This document shows positions 10,726 through 22,984 of a stretch of DNA of 64,000 bases, piece after piece. The position numbers and the translations under genes were made by a program. The stretch is from Halichondria panicea. Its lineage: Eukaryota > Porifera > Demospongiae > Suberitida > Halichondriidae. The notes below the pieces were generated by a model. The model searched no databases and was not told the DNA's origin. It worked only from the letters and a program-made list of their open reading frames with translations. Position 1 is the stretch's first letter. The number at the start of each line of letters is the position of its first letter. Where the stretch lies: the NCBI RefSeq assembly GCF_963675165.1, contig NC_087377.1, forward strand, positions 1,327,501-1,391,500. The letters run 5' to 3'.

Positions 10726-13700
10726 TCAATTGGTGGCACTATGAGCAACTGCAGTTGCTGTCCTCACATACTTGTCTTCAATTTCCTCGGCTACATCGTT
10801 ACGTGCAACAGTAGGCCTCCTTAGACATTCACATATGTAAGGCCATGTCATCGGATGTTCTGGATCAGTGACTTCAAGACGCTTGGCTACCACCTTCATT
10901 AGGCGGCGATCGTTATGACGGTAATCATCTTCAATGTTTTCCAAAACGTTAATCTTCACTCCGAAAGCCAATCCTAAATCAAACCAATCTTTGCTTGCAT
11001 TCTTGAGACTCTCGCGAATTGCTTGAATATCATCTCCAGTCAGAACAATCGACTGGTGTGTACTTCCTCCATTGCTAGTATCCTTCTCTGATGATGATCC
11101 TGCATGTACACACATGTAAAGATAATAACTCAAGAAAGCAATTGCAAATAATTATTGTTGTGGTTAGTTAAGTCCCTTAATTGTCTATTGCATGGGCAGG
11201 GTGTCATACAGGATTTTGAAGTAGAGGGGGGAAATGAGAAAAGTACCAGAAAATGTTGCTAAAAAAAAGGTCAACTGTTATTTCAATACCCATGCAGCTA
11301 TGGACATGCACTCAGTCATAATTGAAGGGGGGGGGGATTAGAGCTAGGGGGATATCCCCTGTATGACACCCTGATGGGCACAGCGTAAATTATTAAATTA
11401 TAATTATACCATTAAACTGTCTACACACACAATTAAAATCAGTATACAAACACATGTTTTACTGAATGTTATTTGAACTGCAGATAATTATACCTTGTAC
11501 AGTGACATCATTTGGACGCTTCGACAGAGATTCAACTTCTACATCTGATGGCAATGACTTTTTGCGCTGGCCTGAGGCTAGAGGATCTGTACGTAGTGTG
11601 TAGGAACAGATACAGCTAGACACACTAATATTAATGGGGAATGCCGGGCCTGTAGGAATCAAGATCATGTATTTTCCAGACTGAAGGCTTTCGAATATAG
11701 CAATCCGATTATGATACATGGAATTACGATCTGATAGAACTGGAAGTAAGATAGATAGTGGGTAATATTCGTGGGGTAAAAATCCATGGCATTCATTGAC
11801 AAATCGAAAACGGTAATTTTTGTCTGTTATTGCCTGTACTGCATTGCATGCGTTTTGGTAACTGTTTTCATAGGAAGCTTGCCCACGGAAATAACGAATA
11901 TTTTACCCCTCGAAAATTACCCGCTATACGGTAGTTAATGTAATGCAAACACTTTAAATACACAAGTGGCCCCCTAGCAAATAAAAAGCTTCACACATAA
12001 TTATGGTAAATAGAATTGGGCAGTTAATTGTAAGAGTTCTGTTGTCATTGTGGGGCAGAGGAAGTAAACACTGTGTACACTGGTTATGTATAATAAGTAG
12101 AAAATCACAACTTAGTATGTGATAAATGGGATCAACTAGGACAACGGGGATACTTGAGGTTAGATAACTGACTTGTGTCCTCTTTGTAGAGAGCTGTGTA
12201 GAGAGTGAGGAGCACTTTCCCAGCAGCTGCATCCTTCACTTCACACTGGTAGTGACCAAAGTCCTCCTCTCTCACACTCGCGAAGCTGACAGTGTTGGGC
12301 CGATCATCAGTTGTCTTAATCTGACGTCTGGAGCCCTCTTTGCTCCAGTGGAAGGAGAAACCATCCTCAGCAAACTTTAGCACCTTTAGTTCCGTCCTGT
12401 TTCCTAGACACACGTGCTGTAGGGACAAGACAAAAAAGGGGAAATGAAAATGCGAGACACATTAACAAACTAAACAAACTTGTCGACGTATATAGAACAC
12501 ACAAGCTTATTATTTTTTATACCTTCTGATTAATGCTGCATGTAACAGTACACCAAGTTTAGTCCTATACTATTGTACTTGCACACCCTAAAAAACTTCA
12601 CCCTATCTGTACACATACACACAAAGTCATTATCAGCCATAATTATTATAACAAACGGTCTCTTTTCCCCAAATGCTGTACATGAGTATTAGCTTAGATC
12701 ACACATCGCCAACATGCATGCAGGAGAATAGCTCACCTTCCCCAACCACACTTGTTGTGCTTCACTGAGGGTGACGGGACTTCTACCACACAGGAAGTAG
12801 ATCTTTCGGCCTTGAACAAGGGTGCAAAGGTTGTTGAGACTCTTGCTTGCTGCGTGTTTGGGACAGGAGCATTGAAATGCAACACTGAGGATCAACTTTG
12901 GGAACAGGTTCTTGAGCATATACAGGATTGCTGACAAAGTGTGGGAGCAAAGATCGTGAAGAGATAAATCCATCTGTTTTGCATTGCGTTCAACTCGTAT
13001 CTCGTAGCTTCTGTCGTGAGAGAGCAGTGTCACTTTGTGTACGTAGTCAACATAAAAGGAGACGCAGTTTCGTTTGATGCCATCTTCCACCAATTCCCAC
13101 GTCAATCCGAGAATTTTATGAGGGCCTTGGGAAACTAGTCGAGTGATGAGCCCACAGAAGACTCCTGTTGGTACGTAACCAAAACTAAATGTGATGTGGA
13201 GTGGTTCTGGGTTGTTGATGTCTGGTTGAGATGGGTTGGTCAGCTCCTCTGGTGAAGCACACTCCAATATAGCCGGCATGAGGTACGTGATTCGTTCACC
13301 ATCTTCATCTTTGTGTGTGATATCAGAGAGAAGGTTGAGGTACTTGAGAAGTTTCACAAGCGGTCCGGATGGTATTAGTAAATTGTTTTTCAGATTTTTG
13401 GAAACTTGAACATCTACTTTGCAATGTCTCTCGATGGCCTCTAGTGTAAACTGACCTTTCCTGATCAATTCTGCTATCTCAAACTCGGTGTTGAGGCCTC
13501 CATCATGAACATTCTGCATCGAAACGATTATCAGTTGGCTTATGCTATCGAAGATCACTTGAGGTAAGCAGATGACGTGACCTTTGAGGAGCCAGCGTGG
13601 ATCATCATCATTGGGAACATCCGTATAGTACAGGATCGATCCTATACTATGAAGGTAGAGGAGGCAGATTGTGGTTTCTTCTTCATCCATCTCCAACCTT

Positions 13701-16597
13701 TTGCCTATTTCGATACAGTCTGCTACTGTGGCAATTTGATATTCCTTTCGGAGAATAATTCCTAGTACAAGCCAATTTTTGGGTATTGGAAGAGAGGTTT
13801 TGCCGAAGCGAGAGTAAAATAGTTTATTCAATAAGCCACGTAATGGAGAAATTTCAGCATTCTCCGTGCCTTTATCGTTATCGAGGGCAAAAAAGGACAT
13901 CCTGTCAGAAGAGCAATTAGCTTCTTTATTAGATGTGTCATCAGAAGCCTCATTTTCTTGCTTAGGAAAAACTAAAATGTTCTCGAAAGTTTTGGTGATG
14001 GGCTTCAATGCTGTGTTTATCTCCACCATTTTGTCTCTGGTCAATCGTTCTTTTTCTGGACCATCTGTTGAGTCTCCACCAAGCTTATCTTTGTGGGTAC
14101 CTATTAGGGCTGCCACTGGAGGGACAGCGAGAAAAGCTTCAAATTTTTCCTTCAACTGAGGAGTTTTTAAGAGAGGCTTCGAAATTTCCGACATGTGACG
14201 CACACTAGCAATGGATGAGAGGATTTGAGAGACTGCGGTTTTCACTGTGTGCATTGATTTATAAGGAGTGATGACTTTGCCATCACGACAGAAGGGAATC
14301 TTGTAGGGCTTGTCAAGTTCCTTGCTCAGATCCAAGAACACTAGATACATGGCAGGACCATTGCTCAGGGCTGGTAGCATTTCTAGGAATTCTGGTTGGC
14401 CTCCGACATCGTTTATGTTCAGCAAGGTGTTGCCAAGACATTTGGCCATTTGGGAGTAGTTTCCGCTCTTTATCAGCTTTTGCAGTCGAAGAATGACCTG
14501 TGCTAGTTTGTTGCTGTGGGTTACAGCGGCTTTATCCTCAGAGTCGGTAAGTGTGGCTTGTTGTACAGTTTGTGTGTGGACTTTGTAAGGTACTGTTTCT
14601 TCAGATCGGGTGGCCTTTGTCGATTCTTCATTGGGTATATCTATTTCATCGAGAGTTAAATTGCCACATAGATAACCAAATATCATCTTGGCTTCTTCAT
14701 CGACATCCTTGGAAGATATCCACTCATCTTTATTAATCAACGCCATAACTTGGATACAGTTAGCTAGTAGAGTGCTTGGATGTTTCGCTTTGTCTCCAGC
14801 TGATTGAATGTTTTCATACACTTGCAGTAGACGATTGAGTGTGGTTGTCTTCCCAACGTGAGGGGGACCAACGAGACACAGTTTCAGAGTGCACATATCG
14901 ATTGTTTCTTTATCAACCATTAGAGTCATGAGTCTATCGAGGTATCGACGCTGCCATTTGATAACTGCAGGGAAACAGCATTTACTATAGGTGACACATT
15001 TCAAACAGAAAATTAACATACTGTAAAAGAAACGAGTGATCAAGCTGCGCTGTGTTCTAATGCCTCTCACCATGATACGCTTTTGCTCAATAGATGTGAT
15101 TTGTATTATCGAACAGAAAGTATAATTAGTATCTATAACAAGCAGTCTATAAAAAACATGAGAAGAAAGTGTGTAAAATAATGGACTGATGTACACGCAT
15201 CTATTGCATCATTGCGTTGTAGTATTAATTGTTGTGGCTTTATACCAAGACCTCAAGAAAGCAAGAAAGAAGGATAATTAAACTGAAAAGAAAACACTTG
15301 TGTGTAGTAGGTGGGTTGCTGTATTAAAGTAGAGACAAACAAAACAGTCGAGGCATAATAATAAAGGCGCCACCTAAGAGACAAACTAAACAGTCTGAGT
15401 TACAAAAGAAATCTCCAAACTACATTATAGTCGCCACATGCGCAGAATAATTTACCCGTTGCATTTTTAAAACAGTCGTTGAACCACTGGCGTAAAAATG
15501 GAACAGCAACGTAAGGCAGCTCATTCAAAATGTATAACGATACAGTACATCATATTCGTTATTGTAGTAATGGAATATATATTTATCACAACGTGCAATA
15601 TCTACCATCATAAGTACATTATGCCCTCGATTGTGCTATTCAACTATAAAATAGTATAAACATAATATTATTTAAAAGGTGTCATATCTACAGTACTAAA
15701 GTTATGGCTGTTATGTTCCCCCTTTCATCTTGAGAGGCTTCATGCATGCAATGCAATATTCAACACAGGTGAGTGTAACTTCAATACAGCAACCCACCTA
15801 CTACTACCCACAGCTCTTACTAACTACTACCCACCTTTGTCGAGGTTTTCCCTCAGGTTGGCTGCAAGTTCCATATGTCCGAGCTCACGAAGGTGGTGAA
15901 CTACTGTCTCATATGTCCTTTCACCAGTCAAAGAGATTTTGTTGTCTAGGAGCAGCTTTTCTAGAGCATCTGAGTCTTCCTCAGTCAATGGAGTGCCTGC
16001 AAACACAACCAGCAATGTTGACACAGCTGACAATAATAAAAAAAACACCAAATGAATACATACTGACACATTTGGCTAGTGTTAACATGATACGTGACTT
16101 CAGCTATAACACTTTAAGACAATCAGAATCACAGAAATATTAAAATGAACACTATATACAGGGAAATAGGACATGTGCCCAGTTTAATTAGGTGTTCTTA
16201 GGTGATCGAATTCTGGGCGGCTTTATATACGTTGTCTTTTCACATACTCAATCATACAAGGTAGTAATTGAATACACATTATAATAATTATAGCCTATAA
16301 CATTATGGGGGGGAGGGTAAATTGGTCCACTTTCCTCCCCATGCACTGTATGCCCTGGTATTACTCACTTGACAAGGTTTGGTCATCCGTTGAAAGTTGT
16401 GTGGAATCATTTTGAGTATCTGAGGTGTACAAGTAACAAGTCATGTAACACAGTATATAACCGAAAGGTCTTCGTTCTACAGTAGATGGGTAGGCACATG
16501 ATTATTGTTGGGCTATAATAGAGTCTCCTACCAGTTGTTTCTGGTTGTTCATCGCCAGCACTGGGTGTCTGTTGACCAGACAGAGGGTCAGAGGTCA
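10726..16597 (-). CDS. Roc-COR-like GTPase with Ig-like and Death domains (copy A)
   Basis: Supported exons in coding order are 16597-16532, 16419-16369, 15996-15835, 14964-12737, 12416-12173, 11586-11494 and 11099-10726, in one frame giving about 1072 aa from the first listed exon. The 54-codon helical exon (15996-15835) has ISLTGERTYETVVHHLRELG. The large exon has P-loop GPPHVGKTTT, DVGGQPEF (switch II type) and GTHKDK, then a COR-like region (SIGSILYYTD, VICLPQVIFDSISQL). Next come an Ig-like module (FSFHWSKEGS, EDFGHYQCEV), a basic linker and a Death domain (WFDLGLAFGVKINVLENIED). The family suggests a cytosolic GTPase signalling scaffold, by inference. One extra base near 10756 relative to copy B brings an early TGA. 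It may be one gene with the ankyrin-Death exons upstream. Confidence 0.78.
11197..11373. mobile_element. CAGGG-ended MITE (177 bp) with 5-bp duplication
   Basis: Inverted ends CAGGGTGTCATACAGG and CCTGTATGACACCCTG (16 bp, perfect), flanked by ATGGG at 11192-11196 and 11374-11378. It lies in the intron between the Death and linker exons. Non-autonomous, family not certain; hAT-like ends are one possibility. Confidence 0.75.
11494..11586 (-). CDS. Basic linker exon, NLS-like
   Basis: A 93-nt phase 1-1 exon whose peptide reads PLASGQRKKSLPSDVEVES then LSKRPNDVTVQ. The two basic clusters separated by an acidic spacer resemble a bipartite nuclear localisation signal; this is inference. Three further copies of this exon type lie at 19517-19612, 19834-19938 and 20272-20367. 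Copy B of the gene lacks it and splices Ig directly to Death in the same phase. Confidence 0.7.
11749..11933. mobile_element. TACCGTATAGC-ended MITE (left end degraded)
   Basis: The right end reads CGAAAATTACCCGCTATACG then GTA. The left end is a mutated inverse (ATAGTGGGTAATATTCGTGG). Same family as 37111-37348, 39298-39492 and 55727-55921. Confidence 0.6.
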
Positions 16598-16599
16598 CT

Positions 16600-17213
16600 G
16601 GAGGAGGAATGAGACAATTGTCTGACAGTCAGTACATAAAAACCAACTCCAATGACTGACTATAGGCCGTACACTGAAAAAAGGTCAGAATCACTTGAGA
16701 CATACAATGCTGATAAAAATCTCAACTGCTGTAGGAAAGGCAATGAATAACATTCGTCATTAAGACCGTAATTATTAGACTATTGCTCCTGCGTCCTCTG
16801 GGTGAGGATTAAAACATGTTTAGCTGACTCAGCATTAATAAACCTAACATGGTAGGGGAGTAGATGCTCAGTGTATAGCATATTATATTATATTATTATT
16901 ATGTAACACCAAGAGTTCATTAGGAAGAGTACGCAACTCCACTTAAAACCATAGTAGGCGTTCCTTCAGGCCTACGTCCACAAGCGTTTCGTCACATTGA
17001 AATTCCACCACTTAGTTTTAACAGGAAGTGGCTACATTTGTAACATTTTTCAATGTTTAGACCACGCCTTTCACAGGAAAAAAGTCATGCTTTTTCAAGC
17101 CACGTGTACGCATAGGGGGCTTTCCAAACACGCTCAGAAGTCACATGGGAAGGAAGTGCAATTCAAGGGCTCTCTTTCAGTGCAAAAAACAAACAAATTG
17201 TCCTAACCACAGC
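16600..17213. other. No gene recognised
   Basis: Intron or intergenic sequence upstream of the first supported copy-A exon. Nothing recognisable on either strand. Confidence 0.4.
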
Positions 17214-17641
17214 CAGGGGCGGATCCAGGGGTGATTTTGAGGGGCTGAAGCCCCCCCCTTTTGAAAAAACTACCATGTGTTGTAGTCTGACTCTACAACA
17301 ATTTTGCCACCAATTATGCATCTGTAGACTCACTTGAAATCACTTGAGAGATGCTAGACAACAGCTACTAGGAGTATAAAGGATCTAGGGTAGCTAGCTG
17401 GACGTACCTAGCTAGCTAGCTAGCTGTACGTACGTACATGTACATCTGATCAGTACAGTACAGTACAGTATCACCATAGTATTAAAAGTAAGTGCAGAGG
17501 TCAACATATTCTACTCATTAATATGAAAGTTCAAAGGTCAAATCTTGCAAAAAAATTCGCCTCCGGCGAGGCTGCCCTTGTAAGGGGCTTCGCCCCTTTC
17601 TAGCTAGCCCCCCCCTTTTGTTTTTCCTGGATCCGCCCCTG
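17214..17641. mobile_element. CAGGGGCGGATCC-ended MITE (428 bp)
   Basis: Inverted ends CAGGGGCGGATCCAGG and CCTGGATCCGCCCCTG (16 bp, perfect), flanked by ACAGC at 17209-17213 and 17642-17646. Inside each end are C-rich and G-rich runs. No ORF of its own. Confidence 0.8.
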
Positions 17642-17646
17642 ACAGC

Positions 17647-19146
17647 CATGTTATAGCTCGTACAGCTACACAACTCTCTTATCAGCCCGCTTACTAACCC
17701 CAAAGAACTTGCTGTATCTCCAGTGCAACAATTTTTTAGTGAAAAACACAAGAACAGTCGTTCACAGTAAGTTAAAGGCTATGTAGGGGTATATTTTTTG
17801 TAGTTGGCTAACTTTTTTAAAAGGAGATATGTACATTTGTAAAAGCCATACATTTTTTCACTCTTAGGTCTTGTACTAGCTACTAGCTAGCTAGCTGCCT
17901 TGTATTTGTATCAGGCTGTGTATCAGGTATATGTAATGTGAGTTTCCTAACTTTGATTTTACCGTCTCAGGATCCATATTTTAGTCCACGGTATATATCT
18001 GGAGCTGGAGGTCTGCCTTCAACTTCGTGGCCAAACTTTGTTGAGGAGATATCGTCGCTCGTATGGGTTTCTTGTCTTCAGTTAAAGAGTGAGCCAAGCA
18101 ATGCCTTTCGTCGCTCTTTGCCAGTGTGCCTAATTTCACTAGCGACGTGACATGGTTACCACCACTCAGCATCAACCGGTGAGAAGCTGTTTGTTTCTAC
18201 GGCGAATTGTGGAGGTATTCCACTCGGAACACGAGGTGTGCTGATGGGTACTGAACGATTGGCTGTCAGGATAGTTCTTTATGTATAAGTACGTACTTAC
18301 ATGTCCTCCTGTTTTCACTTGTAGGGTTGGAGACACACTGCTGGACAGGCTAATAATTTTCTACAAAGCTGTGAGAAAACAGACAAAAACTTTCAGAGAA
18401 TCGCAGTTTTGTAGCTTCCTCTCTAGAGGTGTTAGCGGAGACTGTGACTTGTGTATAGGATGTCGTTACAGCAGTACACTCACTAAGGACATGAGGATCG
18501 AGGATCTTTCATGAACCCTATTCCTGTGCACAACTTGCAAGTGACCTTGATGTTTCCGAGAGGCGTTAAATGATGTCAGGGGGACGTACGTACGTGTTGC
18601 AGTTGTCGGCTAGGTGGTCCCGATAGCAGCATGGACACGACAACAACTTGGACTGCCTCAACTACTCACAGCAGTATGCTGCACAGAAGTACGACAAACT
18701 GTCAACTCAATAGGTTGCTGAAGCACTGTCGCTAAAATTAATTATCATCGATTCTTATTGGCTATGGTCTTTATAGCTGTTGATACGATATTGTTGGTGT
18801 CGAACTGATCAAACAGCCCCCTATATAGCTTATAAATAAGTTGCTCATTCATTCCTATGTGTGTAACAAGCAATTCAATTCAACCTACTTGTTGTATATA
18901 CTTACAAGCATTTTATTGTGTGATTTTGTGTTGATAATGCCACAACTTTGAATGTGAATATCTTTTTGTAAAAAAGTTAGCCATCTACCTGTCTTTGTTA
19001 TTGAAGTAGCTCTATGCTTTTTACATTGAGTGATTCACTCTGAGAGTCCTGGAAAATTTTTGTCTGCCCAGGATGGAGCTCAGAGTAGGTACACTATACA
19101 AACTGCATAAAATTATATACGTGTACAGATCCTAACCTAAATAACC
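17647..19146. other. No gene recognised
   Basis: Short open frames near 17938-18175 and 18281-18514 have no domain I can name. If the ankyrin-Death exons and the Roc-COR exons form one gene, this is part of a roughly 2.9-kb intron. Confidence 0.4.
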
Positions 19147-19208
19147 GGTCAGCCTGCCCACGAAAATAACGAATATTTTACCCCACGAAAATTACCCGCT
19201 ATACGGTA
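19147..19208. mobile_element. Solitary end of a TACCGTATAGC-type MITE
   Basis: Contains CCTGCCCACGAAAATAACGA and TTACCCGCTATACGGTA, nearly identical to the right end of 39298-39492. The other end is missing. Confidence 0.6.
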
Positions 19209-19246
19209 GCTAATTATTGGTACAAGATAATTTAATAACATTGACT

Positions 19247-19373
19247 TAGGAAATGTCAGCAATACGTATACGTGATGTAACGGCATTAAAGAATGAAATG
19301 GCAGGTTTCTAATTACGAGTCCTCTGCATGAGCCTCTCACCAGTGATGTGGGGTGGTCGGGACGAGGGTATTT
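19247..19373. repeat. Partial duplicate of the 20385-20510 segment
   Basis: Both share TAGGAAATGTCAGCAATACG, GGCAGGTTTCTAATTACGAG (with changes) and CTCACCAGTGATGTGGGGTG. The copy at 20385-20510 includes the 3' end of a coding exon. Here the exon's splice donor remains but no acceptor, so it is a dead fragment. Confidence 0.65.
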
Positions 19374-19516
19374 TCACTCGATTATAAGCCCCCCCCCCCA
19401 AATAAGCCTAGACTTCTTGCAGAAAAGGGTGGGTGTATTTTCACGAGGGTATGGTACGTAATAAAATTATTTACAGTATATATACTACTACTCTTAATTT
19501 ACTGTCCGATTGATAC

Positions 19517-22500
19517 CTTGTACAGTGACATCATTCTTTGGACGCTTTGACAGAGTTTCAACTTCTTCAGCTGATGTCAATGACATTTTGCGCTGACCTG
19601 AGGCTAGAGGATCTGTAGCAGAAAATAGATACAGTCAGTGTTATTAATTATGATGATCATTGTACCAATAATTATGTGAAGAACGAACATGTTGCAACAA
19701 CAACTGAGAATTGCTAAAAAGCCAAAGGTAGACATAATTATAATTAATTATTTTACAGTATTATTATACATGCTCTTAGGCCATGCAAAGTCAATTTAAT
19801 TATAATGCCTTAATTGACGGTCTGTATTGATACCTTGTACAGTGACATCATTTTTTGGACGCTTTGACAGAGTTTTGGACGACGGTTGTGCAATTTCCAC
19901 TGTTTGGTTTCTGCTAGTATGCTCCTCTTGTGATGATCCTACACACACACAAGTACATATTGCATTAATACTAAGGGAAAATGGAACAACCCTTAATATT
20001 AGATTAACTCGGTAAGCACAACCTCAATCTAAAAACTTGAATTGACAGCAGATCACGTGCACAATTATTGATCTAGTGAAAATTGCATTGACACGATGGA
20101 CAACCTCTACAATATGGAACACTCGGCCTGATCATAATAACTATAGCAAGTGAGTGACATGCAGCTATAGGACGACAACACTGGGAATTACTGATACTAA
20201 AAGTCGAAACCTCATAATTTACAGTATACACATGCTATACAGTAAATACTGTTTGACTGTCTGTAGTATACCTTGTACAGTGAAATCATTCTTTGGACGC
20301 TTTGACAGAATTTCAACTTCTATATCTGATGGTAATGACCTTTTGCGGTTTTCTGGGGCTAGAGGATCTGTATGTATATGCAGTAGGAAATGTCAGCAAT
20401 ACGTATACGTGTATATGTAATCTATAGTGCGGATGAAATGTCAGGTTTCTAATTATGAGTTCTCTGCATGGATCTCTCACCAGTGATGTGGGGTGGTCGG
20501 GACGAGTCCTCTGTATGGGGTCCGGGAACACACGAATCGTTTCTTTGTCTCCCAGATAGCCGACCTGGTTTTTGGAACATTTTTGCTATAACAGTGAACT
20601 TTACACAATCACACTTACCATTGTATTTCTCCTCAATCGTATTTGCTAGAACGTCTTGTCTGACAGTGCCACTTCTGAGGCCATTGCAAATGTTACTCCA
20701 TGTACGAGAAGGTGAAGATTCCAGCCACTGGGTCAGCATTCTAATCAAACTATCTCTATTGCAATTTGTATGACACTTGATATTCTCAAGCATGGCAACT
20801 GGAATCCCTAAAGCGAGGCCCAACTCAAACCAAACATTAATGGCTTCTATTAATTGAGAAACAACTTCTTGCAAATCTTTAGTGTATAATTGATCTTGAT
20901 CATCATGTACAGCAATGCCTGCAGTGAGAATGTCCTTTAACTAAAGATGGGAATGACAAATATATAGATAGCTAATGTGTATAATAGGTAACTGCATTAC
21001 CTGTGAGGACGATATGACAATAATTATAACAATGACCATGCAAATCCACAATACAAACCAATGCACAGTATCTGCTACCTGACGGAGTGGTTGTGTGTGG
21101 AGTGGCTAGTGGAGTCACTGCATTTTGTGGAAATTAGGTATGGGATTTCTAGTGACACATACCTGGTTCAGGAGCGGAGGGCTGCAGCGACTGGAGATAG
21201 TCAACAATTTCAGTGTGACCACTCCGTACTGCCAGGTCATCAGTCACATCTGGACAGGTGAGGGACAGATCTCTTGTGCGAACAAACCCTTCTGCCAAGT
21301 CAAGAGGAGTGTTGCCACCAACATCAGTCACGTCTGGACAGGAGGGACAGAGATATTGTAGTGGTACTGACAGCATTGACCATTACCATGCATGCACAAT
21401 CAGCACAATCAGATAATTATTGAGTACAGGATGTCATTTATAGTATCGCGTATGTATTGTATTACAGTTACCATAATTATAATTATGACTACATGATGAT
21501 ACATACAGGTACAATTAATTCACGGGCTGTTTACATTTCCAATTAGAGGATCTAATGAAACGGTACCCACTACAGAAATAACTCACCAACATCGACCTTG
21601 CACTCCTCTACTAAGTGCTGTACAACTTGTATACTTCCTCCCACACAAGCCCTGTGCAGTGGTGTTTGGTCCCACTTGTTCCTCACATCTGTACGTGGTG
21701 ATATGACCTCAGAGAAGTGATGACATGCACACACTAATGACAACATAACTAAAATGTATTACAGTAGACTCTCGTTAATCCGGCCACCCTTGGGACCATG
21801 CAGCTTGGCCGGAATAGCGAGGTGGCCGTACTTCAGATAATTAGCCGCGGCTTAAAACCGACCTTACCTCGAATCTAATCACTGATTTGCAGTTTTTGTC
21901 TCGAGGATAATGAAAGATAATGAATCATTCTGCTCTCTATTTAAGTGTAATCCAATTTTATTTGCTAAACCACACCCAAAACATAATATCCGGCCGTAAT
22001 ACACACATAAAATTACATTGAAAACGTTATTTGGGACAGCCAGCACTGGCCGGTAAACGGAATAGTGAGTGGCCGTACTTCAGGGTGAGTTTTGTGCAGT
22101 AAACATAGAGGTAGCATTCCGTGCCAAACCAAATGGCCGGTATATCGAGGTGGCCGTACTTCAGAAAGCCGGAATAGCGAGAGTCTACTGTATTGGTTTG
22201 TCAAAATGAAGTAAATTATGATAATAAATACACCATGCAGTATTAAGCTTCTCCGTGCTAGTCAATAATTATCCCAGCTGGGTGATGTTATTAGTGTGCG
22301 TGTACACAGTATCAAGGATTGTGGGAAATGAGTGAAAAAACATGTCTTATAATTATTATTACAATCTACATGTGTATCAACACATGCATGTTTTGTCATT
22401 ATTTAGGACAGTCTATATTAACAACATTCTTGTTGGGCTCAATCCTTTAGCTATGAACACTACGCGACTGACACACACTTACCAATACTACATTTTGCAT

Positions 22501-22805
22501 CTTTTGACAAGTACACCACAATCTCCATATGTCCTCCCCAACACGCAGAGTGAAATGCAGTCATGCCTGATACTCTATCACCTTTCTCTATATCAGCTCC
22601 ACCACTAATGAGTGCTCTAGTGATCTCCAGGTAGCCCCTCCCGCATGCTTCATGTACTGGAGGGACTCTATTCTTGTCACTCCACTCCTCACTCCAGTAG
22701 AGCTGGTGATTGGGGTTGGCCCCCTGTTTCAAAACGGACCTCACTATGCTGACGTCATCACGTCTAACAGCCTCCCACAGATCCACGGCCAGCTGCTCCT
22801 GAACA
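19517..22805 (-). CDS. Ankyrin-repeat and Death-domain exons with repeated basic linkers
   Basis: Exons in coding order are about 22798 (or 22805)-22483, 21688-21587, 21333-21163, 20918-20619, 20585-20481, 20367-20272, 19938-19834 and 19612-19517, mostly phase 1-1. Ankyrin units are VDLWEAVRRDDVSIVRSVLK, VPPVHEACGRGYLEITRALI, MTAFHSACWGGHMEIVVYLS, QTPLHRACVGGSIQVVQHLV and a partial one ending VRSGHTEIVDYLQSL. The Death exon has WFELGLALGIPVAMLENIK and TWSNICNGLRSGTVRQDVLA. Three linkers end in LSKRPKNDVTVQ or similar. These motifs bind proteins; an adaptor role is inferred. No start codon or upstream exon is found. All phases would allow splicing on to the Roc-COR exons at 16597, making a DAPK-like ANK-Roc-COR-Death layout. 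Confidence 0.72.
21762..22190. mobile_element. pogo/Tigger-like MITE (429 bp)
   Basis: Inverted ends CAGTAGACTCTCG and CGAGAGTCTACTG, flanked by TA at 21760-21761 and 22191-22192. The inner motif GAGGTGGCCGTACTTCAG repeats in both halves. TA target and CAGTAGACTCTCG-type ends are typical of Tc1/mariner pogo relatives. It sits in an intron of the ankyrin gene. Confidence 0.75.
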
Positions 22806-22984
22806 CTGCATGTACGTACAATAGTTGGGAGCATCACACATAAGTTACATGTACTATTTACCATACAAGTGCATTTAGTGGTGACCTTTGACCTGTTATG
22901 ATACCAACATGTTGTACAACGCCCACTCACATGATTAGGACTATAATATTATACACTATTTCTGATATTATAATGTACGTATGT

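Noticed and set aside
12752-14736. Plus-strand open frames opposite the GTPase exon
   Set aside because: They lie antisense to a well-supported minus-strand coding exon with P-loop and DVGGQP motifs and have no domain of their own.
15001-15196. Upstream extension of the copy-A GTPase open frame to 15196
   Set aside because: A good acceptor (CCTGCAG) at 14965 in phase with the helical exon and homology to copy B from there on show the extra N-terminal residues are intronic.
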